A program made the translations under genes and the position numbers. 50,384 nucleotides of DNA from CAZEHO01 sp964511945 (GTDB lineage Bacteria; Actinomycetota; Acidimicrobiia; Spongiisociales; UBA11373), in NCBI GenBank assembly GCA_964511945.1, contig CAZEHO010000020.1, positions 1 to 50,384 of the forward strand. The letters are read 5' to 3'. Below, in pieces: positions 1-7,748 of the stretch (positions are counted from its first letter, which is position 1; every line of letters begins with the position of its first letter). The notes beneath the pieces were generated by a model. It made no database searches. It saw only the letters and a list, made by a program, of their open reading frames with translations, and was not told the origin of the DNA.

Positions 1-94
1 CCTCGGAGGCCTCCCACCCATCAGCCGACTGTCACCAACCTGATGACCGAGTACACCTAGTGTCCAACAGCGCGGAGTACCATCCAGGCTCAGC

Positions 95-168
95 GCGGGT
101 GTAGTTCAACGGCAGAACGCGAGCTTCCCAAGCTTGAGACGGGGGTTCGATTCCCCTCACCCGCTCCA
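95..168 (+). tRNA. tRNA-Gly(CCC)
   Basis: Full cloverleaf with an encoded CCA. The 7-bp acceptor stem pairs GCGGGTG (95-101) with CACCCGC (158-164), followed by discriminator T165 and CCA at 166-168. The T arm has the GGTTCGATTCC core. The anticodon stem CGAGC/GCTTG (one G-U pair) encloses the loop TTCCCAA, giving anticodon CCC. It decodes GGG glycine codons. Confidence 0.95.
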
Positions 169-195
169 CCGGCCCTCCCACCACGGAAGGCCGGT
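168..195. terminator. Hairpin after tRNA-Gly
   Basis: Perfect 7-bp inverted repeat ACCGGCC (168-174) and GGCCGGT (189-195) with a 14-nt loop directly after the tRNA. There is only a short T-rich stretch after it, so termination is plausible but not certain. It also lies just past the 3' end of the convergent hydrolase fragment. Confidence 0.4.
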
Positions 196-206
196 TGGCG
201 TTTCGG

Positions 207-539
207 TCAGCCACCGGAGCTCACGTCGAGCCACTCCAGAATCAGCGGTCCTGTGACCTCGGCGGAGTACACCGCGTGGTGATCGACTCCTTCGGGGTAG
301 AACTCTGTGACCTGGTGTCCACCGGCGGCCAGCGCCGCCGCGAACTGTTCGGTGAAGAATCCTGGGACGGTTTCGTCGGCCGCACCGTGAACCAGCAGGA
401 CCGGCATCGCCGGATGTTCCGCGGTGTACTCCATCGGGTTGGCCTCCGCCCAACCACTGGGGTTGGGAGGGTTAGGGCCGAAGAGTGTGCCGCCGGGCCC
501 GGTGAACGCGTCGACCTGGCAATAGCGGACCAGGGTCAA
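207..539 (-). pseudogene. C-terminal fragment of an alpha/beta hydrolase
   Basis: About 110 residues remain of a dienelactone-hydrolase or prolyl-oligopeptidase-like protein. Visible are the strand and acid loop PVLLVHGAADETVP and a C-terminal catalytic His in DHHAVY. The nucleophile elbow (G-x-S-x-G) and the oxyanion half are missing, because the frame runs straight into the end of the upstream VOC gene. A TTG at 539 overlaps the VOC stop (TTGA), so the piece could be translated by coupling, but it cannot be a complete hydrolase. I read it as a remnant left by a deletion. A small coupled protein is the alternative. Confidence 0.55.
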
Positions 540-940
540 TCCGCGTCGTCCCTCCGTTTCACGAGCACGACGCAGAACTCGTTGCCTTCGGGATCGGCCA
601 TCACCCGCCATTGGTGCTCGCCGTGCCAGTCCTGTTCCTCGATGAACCGCCCGCCCTTTGCTTCGATCGTGGCCTGCGCCTCATCCAGGTCGAATGCGAT
701 CAAGTCGAGGTGGATGCGAACCTTGCCCTGCTTCTTCTCCGGAACCTGCTGGAACCCCAATTGGATGCCGCCGGTCTCCTGGCCCGGAATAACGACGTAC
801 GTCGGTGGATCATCGAGCGCCCGCATATCGACTCCGAGCAGGTCGGCCCACCAGGCTGCCAGTGCCCCGGCATCACCAGTGTCGATGGTCACCGCGCCCA
901 CCATCAGTTGGTACTTGTCGCCCAACGCCTCAAACGCCAT
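536..940 (-). CDS. VOC (glyoxalase-like) superfamily protein
   Basis: 134-residue protein of the vicinal-oxygen-chelate superfamily, glyoxalase-like type common in actinomycetes. Two beta-alpha-beta-beta-beta modules are visible: the first with DTGDAGALAAWWADLLG, the second with VRIHLDLIAFDLDEA and the closing strand DPEGNEFCVVL, which is typical of the family. The His in RIHLDL and the Glu in GNEFCVV are candidate metal or ligand residues. Substrate unknown. The ATG at 940 is preceded by GGAGGCGAG. The 3' end abuts the truncated hydrolase. Confidence 0.8.
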   Translation of the reverse strand: MAFEALGDKYQLMVGAVTIDTGDAGALAAWWADLLGVDMRALDDPPTYVVIPGQETGGIQLGFQQVPEKKQGKVRIHLDLIAFDLDEAQATIEAKGGRFIEEQDWHGEHQWRVMADPEGNEFCVVLVKRRDDAD

Positions 941-967
941 GGTTGCTCGCCTCCCTCCGACGGCCCG

Positions 968-1154
968 CTAGGAGCCCGCTGAGCAATACATGTCGCACAT
1001 CTCGACGACCAGTCATCACCACTCGCTGTGTCCTCGGTCCCACCATTCCTGCACGAGGAGTGGCGGAACCTGCGTCCTTGCGATTGGCGCGCCTGGTCGC
1101 CGATCAACGTGCCCGGCGGGCACGCCACAACGGCATTACTCAGCAGACTCCTAG
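968..1154. mobile_element. MITE-like element with CTAG ends and 22-bp terminal inverted repeats
   Basis: A 187-bp non-coding segment begins and ends with CTAG. Its ends are 22-bp inverted repeats (968-989 and 1133-1154) that match at 18 of 22 positions. All four differences become G-U pairs in the minus-strand transcript. An internal hairpin CGTGCCC-GCC-GGGCACG lies near the right end. The last 54 bp recur, with one mismatch, at 50331-50384 in the opposite orientation. No transposase is encoded. The CTAG ends suggest a 4-bp target duplication of the YTAR type used by IS5-like elements (inference). The right CTAG supplies the stop codon of the DUF302 gene. Confidence 0.65.
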
Positions 1155-1555
1155 GCCGATGCCTCGATGTGCTCCAGAGCGTTGATGAGGCGAGCCCGAG
1201 CTTCGGCGGCAACCTCCTTGAGTTCCGGCGACGGCGACATCGTGGCCATGATCGACGGCTCCATCGCAGCGATTGCCGTCATCTCTCCCGATTCGTACAG
1301 CACGACGTTGCATGGGAGGAGCAGGCCGATGTGCTCATCGACATTCAGAGCCCTGTTGGCCAGCGGCGGATTGCAGGCCCCAAGGATCTTGTACGGCGTG
1401 CGATCGATGTCGAGCTTCGCCTTCATGGTGGCCTGGACGTCGATCTCGGTCAGGATGCCGAATCCCTGATCGGCAAGGGCAGCTCGAACCGCCTCTTCGG
1501 CGGCCGCCATCGGCATCGACACCTCGATCCCCATCCCGTACGGGAGTTGCTTCAT
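1151..1555 (-). CDS. DUF302 family protein
   Basis: 134 residues matching the DUF302 fold: an N-terminal strand, the segment AVRAALADQGFGILTEIDV, then KILGACNPPLANRAL and the conserved LLLPCNVVLYE. DUF302 proteins are small cytoplasmic alpha/beta proteins of unclear role, sometimes linked to sulfur or redox stress. The conserved Cys pair (in GACNPP and LPCNV) is present. The ATG at 1555 has AGGAGG upstream. The TAG stop lies inside the terminal CTAG of the adjacent MITE-like element, so the insertion may have set or preserved the 3' end. Confidence 0.85.
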   Translation of the reverse strand: MKQLPYGMGIEVSMPMAAAEEAVRAALADQGFGILTEIDVQATMKAKLDIDRTPYKILGACNPPLANRALNVDEHIGLLLPCNVVLYESGEMTAIAAMEPSIMATMSPSPELKEVAAEARARLINALEHIEASA

Positions 1556-1693
1556 AGTCCGCCTCCTGGTGCCGTGGTCACCATCACAGGGTACCGACCG
1601 GCTCCTTCCTGAATCGGCGGTCCGACCGAAAGCCCCTGGACTCGGCTCCGTCCTCAGCGCGACGATGGGGGTACTCCGGGACGAGGAGGGACG

Positions 1694-1933
1694 ATGCAGC
1701 AAACGATCCACGTCGACATCCGCATCGACGAGGACGATACGAATACGCTCGTCTTCGCCGAACTCGACCTCCGCGGCGACCACTTCGAAGCCCTCGGACG
1801 GGCGCGGCGGAACCCCAAAGACAAGCCCATGCCGGTCGTCGGTGAGGAACTGGCAACGGCGAGAGCACTCGGCAACTTGGCGCTGCAGGTGATGGAGGCC
1901 GCCCAGACCAAGATCGAACGCTTCCTTGACTGA
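1694..1933 (+). CDS. DUF1876 domain protein
   Basis: 79-residue protein of the actinobacterial DUF1876 family. The family pattern is visible: an N-terminal strand VDIRIDED, a central GRARRNPKDKPMPVVGEELATARAL and a C-terminal helix. Function is unknown. The start is well supported by GAGGAGGG five bases before the ATG. Its stop lies about 20 bp before the hydrolase gene, so the two may be co-transcribed. Confidence 0.85.
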   Translation: MQQTIHVDIRIDEDDTNTLVFAELDLRGDHFEALGRARRNPKDKPMPVVGEELATARALGNLALQVMEAAQTKIERFLD

Positions 1934-1953
1934 TCGGCGGTAGGTTGGCCGGG

Positions 1954-2736
1954 ATGTATCGCTCGGTCATCAGCCGGCTGCCAGAGGCGTCTTCCGAGGC
2001 GCCGCCCCTCCTATTCGTCCACGGGGCCTGGCACGGCGCCTGGTGCTGGGACGAGTACGTGCTCCCATGGTTCGCCGCGCAGGGATTCGAGGCACACGCC
2101 CTCGATCTGCGAGGCCACGGCGCCAGCGACAACGATCGCTCGCTGCGGCGCACAGGGATCCGGCACTACGTGGCCGACGTCGAGGCCGTCGTCGCCCAAC
2201 TCGACCGCCCGCCGGTGCTGATCGGGCACTCGATGGGCGGATTGGTCGTCCAGAAGTACCTAGAGCGCCACACCGTGCCCGGGGCGGTGCTGGTGACACC
2301 CGTACCGGTCGGCGGAGCCCTCGGCGTGACGCTGCGCACCATGCGGCGGTATCCGATGGCATTCCTGAAGGCCAACCTCTTCTTGCGGCTGTGGCCCATC
2401 GTGGGTACTCCGGCGCTGGCCCGAGCACACCTCTTCGGAACCGAAATGAGCGACGGCGAACTGCACCGGCATTTCGGCCGGCTCCAGGATGAGTCCTACC
2501 TGGCGTATCTCGACATGGTGCTGCGGCGGCCGCGGCCGGCAAAGGCCGGGGCACCGGTGATGGTGATCGGCGCCACCCACGACGGGGTGTTCACCGTGGC
2601 CGAGATGGACGCAACCGCAAGTGCCTACGGCACTGAAGCCGTGCTCATCGCCGGCGCGACACATGACCTCATGCTCGACGCACGGTGGATGGAGATGGCC
2701 GTTGCCATCCGCGACTGGGTCTCGTCGTCAGAGTGA
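1954..2736 (+). CDS. Alpha/beta-fold hydrolase
   Basis: About 260-residue serine hydrolase of the alpha/beta fold. The oxyanion region LLFVHGAWHGAWCW and nucleophile elbow GHSMGG are clear. The acid is probably in GATHDGVF and the His in AGATHDLM. It resembles the salicylate-esterase or EstC-like group, but the substrate cannot be told. I use the ATG at 1954; a TTG nine bases upstream is possible but leaves no room for the GGTAGG ribosome site. The stop overlaps the convergent GNAT gene by a few bases. Confidence 0.85.
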   Translation: MYRSVISRLPEASSEAPPLLFVHGAWHGAWCWDEYVLPWFAAQGFEAHALDLRGHGASDNDRSLRRTGIRHYVADVEAVVAQLDRPPVLIGHSMGGLVVQKYLERHTVPGAVLVTPVPVGGALGVTLRTMRRYPMAFLKANLFLRLWPIVGTPALARAHLFGTEMSDGELHRHFGRLQDESYLAYLDMVLRRPRPAKAGAPVMVIGATHDGVFTVAEMDATASAYGTEAVLIAGATHDLMLDARWMEMAVAIRDWVSSSE

Positions 2737-3153
2737 CTTGGTGAAGCTGGACAGTTGCTTCTCGGGCTCATAGCCGCGTTTGCGGTAGAACTCGTGGGCC
2801 GCATCGCGGATCACGTTCGAGCGGATGCGCATGAGGGTGTGCCCACGCCGGCGTCCCCATTCCTCTGCGGCCTCGAGCAGTGCACTTCCGATCCCGGCGC
2901 CCTGGCGGCCGTCGGCCACCGCCAACCCTGCGACCCCCGCAAACGAACCGGTCTGCAGCACCGTGACCTGGTTGACGTGGACCCAACCGACCACCTCGCC
3001 GCCGTCGTCGGCCACGAAGAGTCCGCTGTCAGAATCGTCCATCACGATCTGCAACCGGGCCGCGATCTGCTCGGCGGTGGCGGCGTACCCCAGCAGGTGG
3101 ATCATCCGCATCACGGACCCGACGTCCTGCTGCGTCATCGGCCTGATCTCCAT
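2728..3153 (-). CDS. GNAT family N-acetyltransferase
   Basis: 141 residues, a typical single-domain GNAT. The acetyl-CoA-binding motif A is present as VAGLAVADGRQGAGIGSALLEAA (R-x-x-G-x-G-x/A near residues 85-95), followed by the motif B helix HEFYRKRGYE. Acceptor substrate unknown. The gene converges on, and overlaps, the end of the alpha/beta hydrolase gene. Confidence 0.88.
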   Translation of the reverse strand: MEIRPMTQQDVGSVMRMIHLLGYAATAEQIAARLQIVMDDSDSGLFVADDGGEVVGWVHVNQVTVLQTGSFAGVAGLAVADGRQGAGIGSALLEAAEEWGRRRGHTLMRIRSNVIRDAAHEFYRKRGYEPEKQLSSFTKSL

Positions 3154-3225
3154 CAGCGGACCTTCGTTCGAGCTGGCACGAGGCGGAGCCTAGGGATCGG
3201 CGGCAGGTCCGTAGACTCGCCGCTC

Positions 3226-4185
3226 GTGAAGTTCGCCGTTCAGATTCGCGCCGATGAGTACGCGGAGTACCGCGCCGCAGCGCTGTGGGCAGAGGAGTCG
3301 GGCCTCGACGCATTCGCCGTTCCGGACCACTACCTCAGCGGTTCATCCGACCGCGAGGAGACACCGTTCCTCGATGCCCTGGCGGTGATGGCCGGGCTTG
3401 CGGCCGAGACCACGTCGATTGAATTGGTGGTGCTGGTCAGCCCGATCACGTTCCGACATCCGGCGGTGCTGGCCAAGAACGCGGCGACGATCCAGCAGAT
3501 CGCCGGCGGTCGGTTCACCCTCGGCGTCGGGGCCGGCTGGATGGCCCGGGAGCACCAGATCTTCGGATTGCCGTTCCCCGATACCCCCACCCGCTTTGAG
3601 ATGCTGGATGAGGCACTCGGCTACCTGCGGGCGGCGTTCGCCGGGGATCCGACCGAGTTCGCCGGCACTCACTACCGGCTGCAGCCGGCTCGGATCACCC
3701 CGGCACCGCCCCTGCGTCTGGTTGTGGGAGGAACCGGCCGCTACCGCACTCCGACCCTGGCCGGCCGCTTCGCCGACGAATTCAACGTGTACCCCGCCCC
3801 ACCGGACGAGTTCGTCGAACGCATCGCACAGGCCAAGGGGGCGGCCGCCGGAGCCGGACGGGATCCCGATCGGCTTTCACTGAGCAGCTCCGGAGTGATC
3901 ATCGGCGGCGCCACCACTGCGGAGTTTCGATCGTCACTCGACGCTGCCGCACCGGTGTTCCGGACCACCGCCGAGGAGATCGAAACCTCACTGCGGGAGC
4001 GCAATGCACCGGTCGGAACTTGGGACCAAATCCGCAGCACCCTGGGTGCGATGGAGGCGGCCGGAATCGAGCGCTTCTACGTGCAGTCGATCAGCGGATT
4101 CGACCGTTCTGGACTGGAACGACAGCTCGAGGGCATCGGAGCGTGGGCACCTCAAGGTGGGGCCGAAACCACCCGATATCGGTGA
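3226..4185 (+). CDS. LLM-class flavin/F420-dependent oxidoreductase
   Basis: 319-residue luciferase-like monooxygenase family protein (TIM barrel). Diagnostic segments are the N-terminal strand KFAVQIRADEY, AEESGLDAFAVPDHYL, LVSPITFRHPAVLAKNAATI and RFTLGVGAGWMAREH. Actinobacterial members usually use coenzyme F420 rather than FMN, which is inferred here. The substrate is unknown. The GTG at 3226 is chosen because homology begins there; the open frame extends much further upstream but only over the antisense of the GNAT gene. Confidence 0.85.
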   Translation: MKFAVQIRADEYAEYRAAALWAEESGLDAFAVPDHYLSGSSDREETPFLDALAVMAGLAAETTSIELVVLVSPITFRHPAVLAKNAATIQQIAGGRFTLGVGAGWMAREHQIFGLPFPDTPTRFEMLDEALGYLRAAFAGDPTEFAGTHYRLQPARITPAPPLRLVVGGTGRYRTPTLAGRFADEFNVYPAPPDEFVERIAQAKGAAAGAGRDPDRLSLSSSGVIIGGATTAEFRSSLDAAAPVFRTTAEEIETSLRERNAPVGTWDQIRSTLGAMEAAGIERFYVQSISGFDRSGLERQLEGIGAWAPQGGAETTRYR

Positions 4186-4186
4186 T

Positions 4187-4376
4187 GTCCGGGTCCGCTC
4201 GAAGTCCCACTCCACCGGACACAGGAGGCACCCCCTTCCTCCGACTCCTCCCCGAGCGGACCCGGACACCCTTTCGCCCACCGAGCACTATGCAGTTGCG
4301 CAGCAACTGCATAGGAATCTCAAAGAGGTTCCCCTCCTCCCCAAGCAGAGGCGGACACCCTTTCGTCGATGGGTAG
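4187..4376. repeat. Repeat-rich intergenic segment between convergent genes
   Basis: Two structures surround the central hairpin at 4289-4313. A perfect 15-bp inverted repeat, GTCCGGGTCCGCTCG, occupies 4187-4201 and 4253-4267. A 14-bp direct repeat, CGGACACCCTTTCG, occupies 4263-4276 and 4352-4365, each preceded by a similar CTCCTCCCC-rAGC tract. No credible ORF lies here. It may be a decayed mobile element or a bidirectional terminator region. Confidence 0.5.
4289..4313. terminator. Perfect 11-bp hairpin between convergent genes
   Basis: TATGCAGTTGC (4289-4299), loop GCA, GCAACTGCATA (4303-4313). It is AT-richer than its surroundings and lies between the 3' ends of the oxidoreductase and dnaB genes. 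No U-tract follows on either strand. A bidirectional terminator is the simplest reading. Confidence 0.5.
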
Positions 4377-4442
4377 GAACCTGGGGGGAGGAAGTCTCCA
4401 CCGAGTCCCTACTTGCTGCGACCGGCCGAAAGCGGGGAGCCG

Positions 4443-5798
4443 CTATATCGGCTCCGTCGAGGTGTAGTTGCGGAACCGGGTGAACTCGGCGGCGAAGTTC
4501 ATCAGCACGGTGCCGGTGGCGCCCGAGCGATGTTTGGCGATGTTGACCTCGGCAAGACCAGGCTCTTCGCTCCCGGGGTTGTAGTACTCGTCGCGGTAGA
4601 TGAACATCACCACGTCGGCATCCTGCTCGATGGCTCCCGACTCGCGCAGGTCGCCGAGACGGGGGCGCTTGTTCTCCCGGACTTCCAACTGCCGGTTGAG
4701 CTGGGACACGGCGATGACCGGAACGTGGAGCTCACGAGCCAGATTCTTCAGCGACCGGCTGATGTCGGCGATCTCCTGCTGGCGGCTCTCCGACCGGTTC
4801 GGGCCCTGCATCAGCTGCAGATAGTCGACGATGACCAGCCCGAGGCCTTGCTTGCGGAGCAGACGGCGGCACTTGGCTCGAATCGCCGTGACCGTGAGAT
4901 CAGGCGAGTCGTCGACGTAGAACGGCATCTGGTAGAGCTTCGATGCCTCCCGGACCACTCGCTGCCACAGCTCGGGGCCCAGCTGGCCGGTGCGCAGCTT
5001 GTGAGAGTCGACGGCCGCCATGGAAGACAGCAGCCGCAGCACGACCTCCTCGCGGCTCATCTCTAACGTGAAGACGGCCACCGAATTGCCCCGCTCGGCG
5101 ACGTTCTGACCGATGTTGAATGCCAGAGCGCTCTTGCCCATCGAGGGGCGGGCGGCGATGACCACCAGATTGGCGGGGTGGAGGCCGGCGAGTTTGGCAT
5201 CGAGGTCCTTGAACCCCGTCGGAGCGCCGGTGATGTCGTCGCCGCGGGTACCGAGCTCCTCGATACGTTCCAGCGTGGATTCCAGCAGCGGACCGACCTC
5301 TGCCAGCCCGTCGCCGACGGTGCGGTCGGCGACGCTGAAGATCTCCATCTCGGCGGTGTCGAGGACCTCTGCGATCTCGCGTTCGGTCTGCATCGCGATC
5401 CGGCTGACCTCACTGCCGGCGGCGAGCAGCCGCCGACGGGCCGCAGTGTCGTCGACGATGTCCGCGTAGTAGCCGACATTCGACGTGGTCGGAACACCGT
5501 CGAGCAAGGTGGTGAGGAACCCGACACCCCCGACCCGCTCCAACTGGTTGTTGCGGCGCAGGTGATCGGCGACCGTGATCGCGTCGATCGGTTGGTTCCC
5601 ATCGAAGAGGGCGGTGACCGCCTCGAAGATCAATTGGTGGGCGGGCTTGTAGAAGTCCTCCGGCCGCAGCTTCTCCAGGGCCACGTTGGCGGCGTCGGGC
5701 GACAGCATGATCGCACCGAGCACCGACTCCTCGGCCTCGATGTTGTGCGGCGGGACCCTCCCGCCGCTCGGTCTGCTGGGGGCCGGCTGGACGGTCAT
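4443..5798 (-). CDS. dnaB: Replicative DNA helicase DnaB
   Basis: 451-residue hexameric 5'-3' helicase that unwinds DNA at the replication fork. The N-terminal domain (about 15-120) starts with PPHNIEAEESVLGAIML. The RecA-like ATPase domain follows, with Walker A ARPSMGKS near 216-223, FTLEMSREEV, Walker B LVIVDYLQLM and the C-terminal RESGAIEQDADVV and FRN tail. Normal length, with no intein in the P-loop, a common intein site in actinobacterial DnaB. It is the last gene of the rpsF-ssb-rpsR-rplI-dnaB block. Confidence 0.98.
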   Translation of the reverse strand: MTVQPAPSRPSGGRVPPHNIEAEESVLGAIMLSPDAANVALEKLRPEDFYKPAHQLIFEAVTALFDGNQPIDAITVADHLRRNNQLERVGGVGFLTTLLDGVPTTSNVGYYADIVDDTAARRRLLAAGSEVSRIAMQTEREIAEVLDTAEMEIFSVADRTVGDGLAEVGPLLESTLERIEELGTRGDDITGAPTGFKDLDAKLAGLHPANLVVIAARPSMGKSALAFNIGQNVAERGNSVAVFTLEMSREEVVLRLLSSMAAVDSHKLRTGQLGPELWQRVVREASKLYQMPFYVDDSPDLTVTAIRAKCRRLLRKQGLGLVIVDYLQLMQGPNRSESRQQEIADISRSLKNLARELHVPVIAVSQLNRQLEVRENKRPRLGDLRESGAIEQDADVVMFIYRDEYYNPGSEEPGLAEVNIAKHRSGATGTVLMNFAAEFTRFRNYTSTEPI

Positions 5799-5802
5799 GA
5801 GC

Positions 5803-6249
5803 TCAGGCCGGAATGACGTCGAGCGTCACCAGGAACTCCACCTCAGGATGCGGATGAATCCGCACCTCATGCAAACCGATCTCCTTGATGGGCGAACGCA
5901 GGTCGATGTACTGATGCTCGACCTCGACGCCGGTGAACTTCTCGATTGCAGCAGCAATGTCGCGCACGCCGATCGAGCCGAACAACCGGCCTTCGTCCGC
6001 CGCCTGGGCGGCGACAACCACCCTGGTTCCCACCAGGGTCTGGGCGGTGCGCTCGGCCTCTTCCTTCGCCTTGCGCATCGCTTCGTCCCGTGCCCGGCGC
6101 ATGCCTTCGGCCTCCTGGAGCGCACCAGCGGTGGCCTTGATGGCGAAGCGCTTGGGGATCAGGAAGTTGCGGGCATACCCATCGGCTACATCGAGCACAT
6201 CGCCCTTGTGACCGAGGTCCTTCACGTCCTGGGTGAGGATGACCTTCAT
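5803..6249 (-). CDS. rplI: Large-subunit ribosomal protein bL9
   Basis: 148 residues, full length. The N-terminal rRNA-binding domain carries the family signature GxxxxVxxGYxRNFLIPxxxA (seen as GDVLDVADGYARNFLIPKR). A charged connecting helix follows (about 45-75), then the C-terminal domain with GRLFGSIGVRDIA. The start codon shares one base with the rpsR stop (TGATG), which implies translational coupling. Confidence 0.98.
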   Translation of the reverse strand: MKVILTQDVKDLGHKGDVLDVADGYARNFLIPKRFAIKATAGALQEAEGMRRARDEAMRKAKEEAERTAQTLVGTRVVVAAQAADEGRLFGSIGVRDIAAAIEKFTGVEVEHQYIDLRSPIKEIGLHEVRIHPHPEVEFLVTLDVIPA

Positions 6250-6515
6250 CAGCGGTTCGTGTAGGGGAGCAGCGCCAGTTCGCGAGCGTTCTTGATCGCA
6301 TTGGCAACCTTGCGCTGGTGCTGCACGCAGTTGCCGGTGACCCGCGAGGAGCGGATCTTGGCGCGGTCGGACATGAACTTCCGGAGCAGCGCCACGTCTT
6401 TGTAGTCGACGTAGTCGATGTTCTCGGAACAGAAGTAACAGACTCTCTTCTTGACCCTGCGGCCCTGGCGATCCTCGCGCCGGCGCCGCCGCGTCGAGCG
6501 GGTCTTCGGTGACAT
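6249..6515 (-). CDS. rpsR: Small-subunit ribosomal protein bS18, zinc-cysteine form
   Basis: 88 residues with the bS18 core YKDVALLRKFMSDRAKI and the RKVANAIKNARELALLPY tail. It carries CYFC plus a later Cys in GNCVQHQRK, the C+ arrangement able to bind zinc. Actinobacteria often carry a second, zinc-free copy elsewhere under Zur control. The N-terminus is a long basic run. It lies between ssb and rplI. Confidence 0.97.
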   Translation of the reverse strand: MSPKTRSTRRRRREDRQGRRVKKRVCYFCSENIDYVDYKDVALLRKFMSDRAKIRSSRVTGNCVQHQRKVANAIKNARELALLPYTNR

Positions 6516-6548
6516 AACGGTGCTATTCCTCCATTGGGGAAGTCAGAC

Positions 6549-6992
6549 TTAGAACGGAGCGTCGTCGGGCCCGTAGTCGTCGCGGGCGACCGGAGCCGCC
6601 GGCGTGGACGGAGCGCCGCCGCCGAAGTTGTCGCCACCGCGCGGGGTACGGGTGACCTGTGCGGTCGCCCAGCGCAGCGATGGACCCATCTCGTCGATCG
6701 AGACCTCAACGACGGAGCGTTTTTCGCCCTCGGCGGTCTCCCACGACCGCTGCTCGAGACGCCCGGTCACGATGACACGGGTGCCTTTCTGCAGCGACTC
6801 GGCAGCGTTCTCGGCGGCTTCCCTCCACAGGGTTCCACCGAAGAAGCTGGTCTCCTCCTGCCATTCGCCATTCCGCTGGTAGCGGCGGTTGACGGCGAAA
6901 CGGACCTTGGCCATGGCCACACCCGACGGGGTGAACCGCAGTTCGGGGTCGTCGACCAGATTTCCGATGAGCGTCACGCTATTCGTAGGCAT
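6549..6992 (-). CDS. ssb: Single-stranded DNA-binding protein
   Basis: 147 residues. The OB-fold starts with NSVTLIGNLVDDPELRFTPSG and includes FAVNRRYQ and GTRVIVTGRLEQRSW. A short Gly/Pro/Ala linker leads to the acidic tip DDAPF, a slight variant of the DDDIPF tail that recruits replication and repair partners. The linker is short for an actinobacterial main SSB. It lies in the ribosomal protein operon between rpsF and rpsR. Confidence 0.96.
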   Translation of the reverse strand: MPTNSVTLIGNLVDDPELRFTPSGVAMAKVRFAVNRRYQRNGEWQEETSFFGGTLWREAAENAAESLQKGTRVIVTGRLEQRSWETAEGEKRSVVEVSIDEMGPSLRWATAQVTRTPRGGDNFGGGAPSTPAAPVARDDYGPDDAPF

Positions 6993-7062
6993 CCCTCAGT
7001 CCTCGGCTCGGTGTTCTCTCTCTGTGCTCTCATCCTGAGTGGTGGGTGTGACACTCCAGCGG

Positions 7063-7347
7063 CTATTCGGGCCTGATGAATTTGTGGCGGACCACGTTGT
7101 CGGACAGGGTCAGGGCCCGGTCGACCAGATCGGTCGCGCCGGGTTCGGCCTCGAACACGACGAGGGTGTAGTAGCCCTCATGGATGTGCTGGATCTCATA
7201 GGCAAACCGGCGCTTGCCCCAGAAATCCGAGGTCGTGATCTCGGCGCCGCCGTCGGCGAGGGCAGCTTCGACCCGTGCTTGCTCCGCTCGAACGTCGGAC
7301 TCGGCCAGTTCAGGCCGATAGATCGTCATCAACTCATAGGTGCGCAT
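7063..7347 (-). CDS. rpsF: Small-subunit ribosomal protein bS6
   Basis: 94 residues, full length: N-terminal MRTYELMTIYRPEL, the central DFWGKRRFAYEIQHIHEGYY and the closing strand DNVVRHKFIRPE. It binds bS18 in the 30S platform. It is the first gene of the operon. The ATG is preceded by AAAGGAGGTGGAG. The 5' leader holds a stable UUCG hairpin. Confidence 0.97.
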   Translation of the reverse strand: MRTYELMTIYRPELAESDVRAEQARVEAALADGGAEITTSDFWGKRRFAYEIQHIHEGYYTLVVFEAEPGATDLVDRALTLSDNVVRHKFIRPE

Positions 7348-7748
7348 TGGTGCGCTCCACCTCCTTTGGACAACCGCATCTCGCGGCAGGCCCCCGAAGG
7401 GGCAGGTTGGGGAAGGCGCGGAGTGTACCCCGCGCGACCGGGATCGCGGAAGGTGAGGCTGTGGCGGGATATCGCGATCCGGGAGAAATCGGGCGACGAG
7501 CGACGAGACTGTCGCACATCAGGCATCTCTGATCCTGATCTCCGCGTCCGAGCGCAGCAAGGACGCTCCCGACTACTCCCTCTGTGCTACCCATAGTTGC
7601 CACTGACGCCAATCGCCGCGTCGACCACGCTGGGCGCCGAGACGAGAGGGAAACCTGTGCGAAACAGAATCACTGTGATCGCCGCTGGCGTCTTCGCCTG
7701 CTCACCGTCGTCGCCGCAAATCTCTCCGGGATCTGATCCCCGGACGGC
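7348..7748. other. Intergenic region: rpsF leader, no credible gene
   Basis: On the minus strand the rpsF leader contains GCCCC-UUCG-GGGGC (7390-7403), a very stable tetraloop hairpin just upstream of the AAAGGAGG ribosome site. A weak -10 box (TACACT, near 7430) lies further upstream. In other bacteria rpsF leaders bind S6:S18, but I cannot fit that motif here. Between 7500 and 7748 I see no gene. A GTG frame at 7657 resembles a short lipoprotein signal but runs into the antisense of the next gene. Confidence 0.35.

Noticed and set aside
32..214. Minus-strand 60-codon ORF
   Set aside because: It is antisense to the tRNA-Gly gene; the apparent peptide is a known type of tRNA-antisense artefact.
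985..1000. TACATGT inside the MITE as a fourth operator
   Set aside because: It lacks the full CATGT-N-ACATG palindrome.
968..1154. Insertion sequence with transposase
   Set aside because: No transposase-like frame exists in either MITE-like element or anywhere else in the window.
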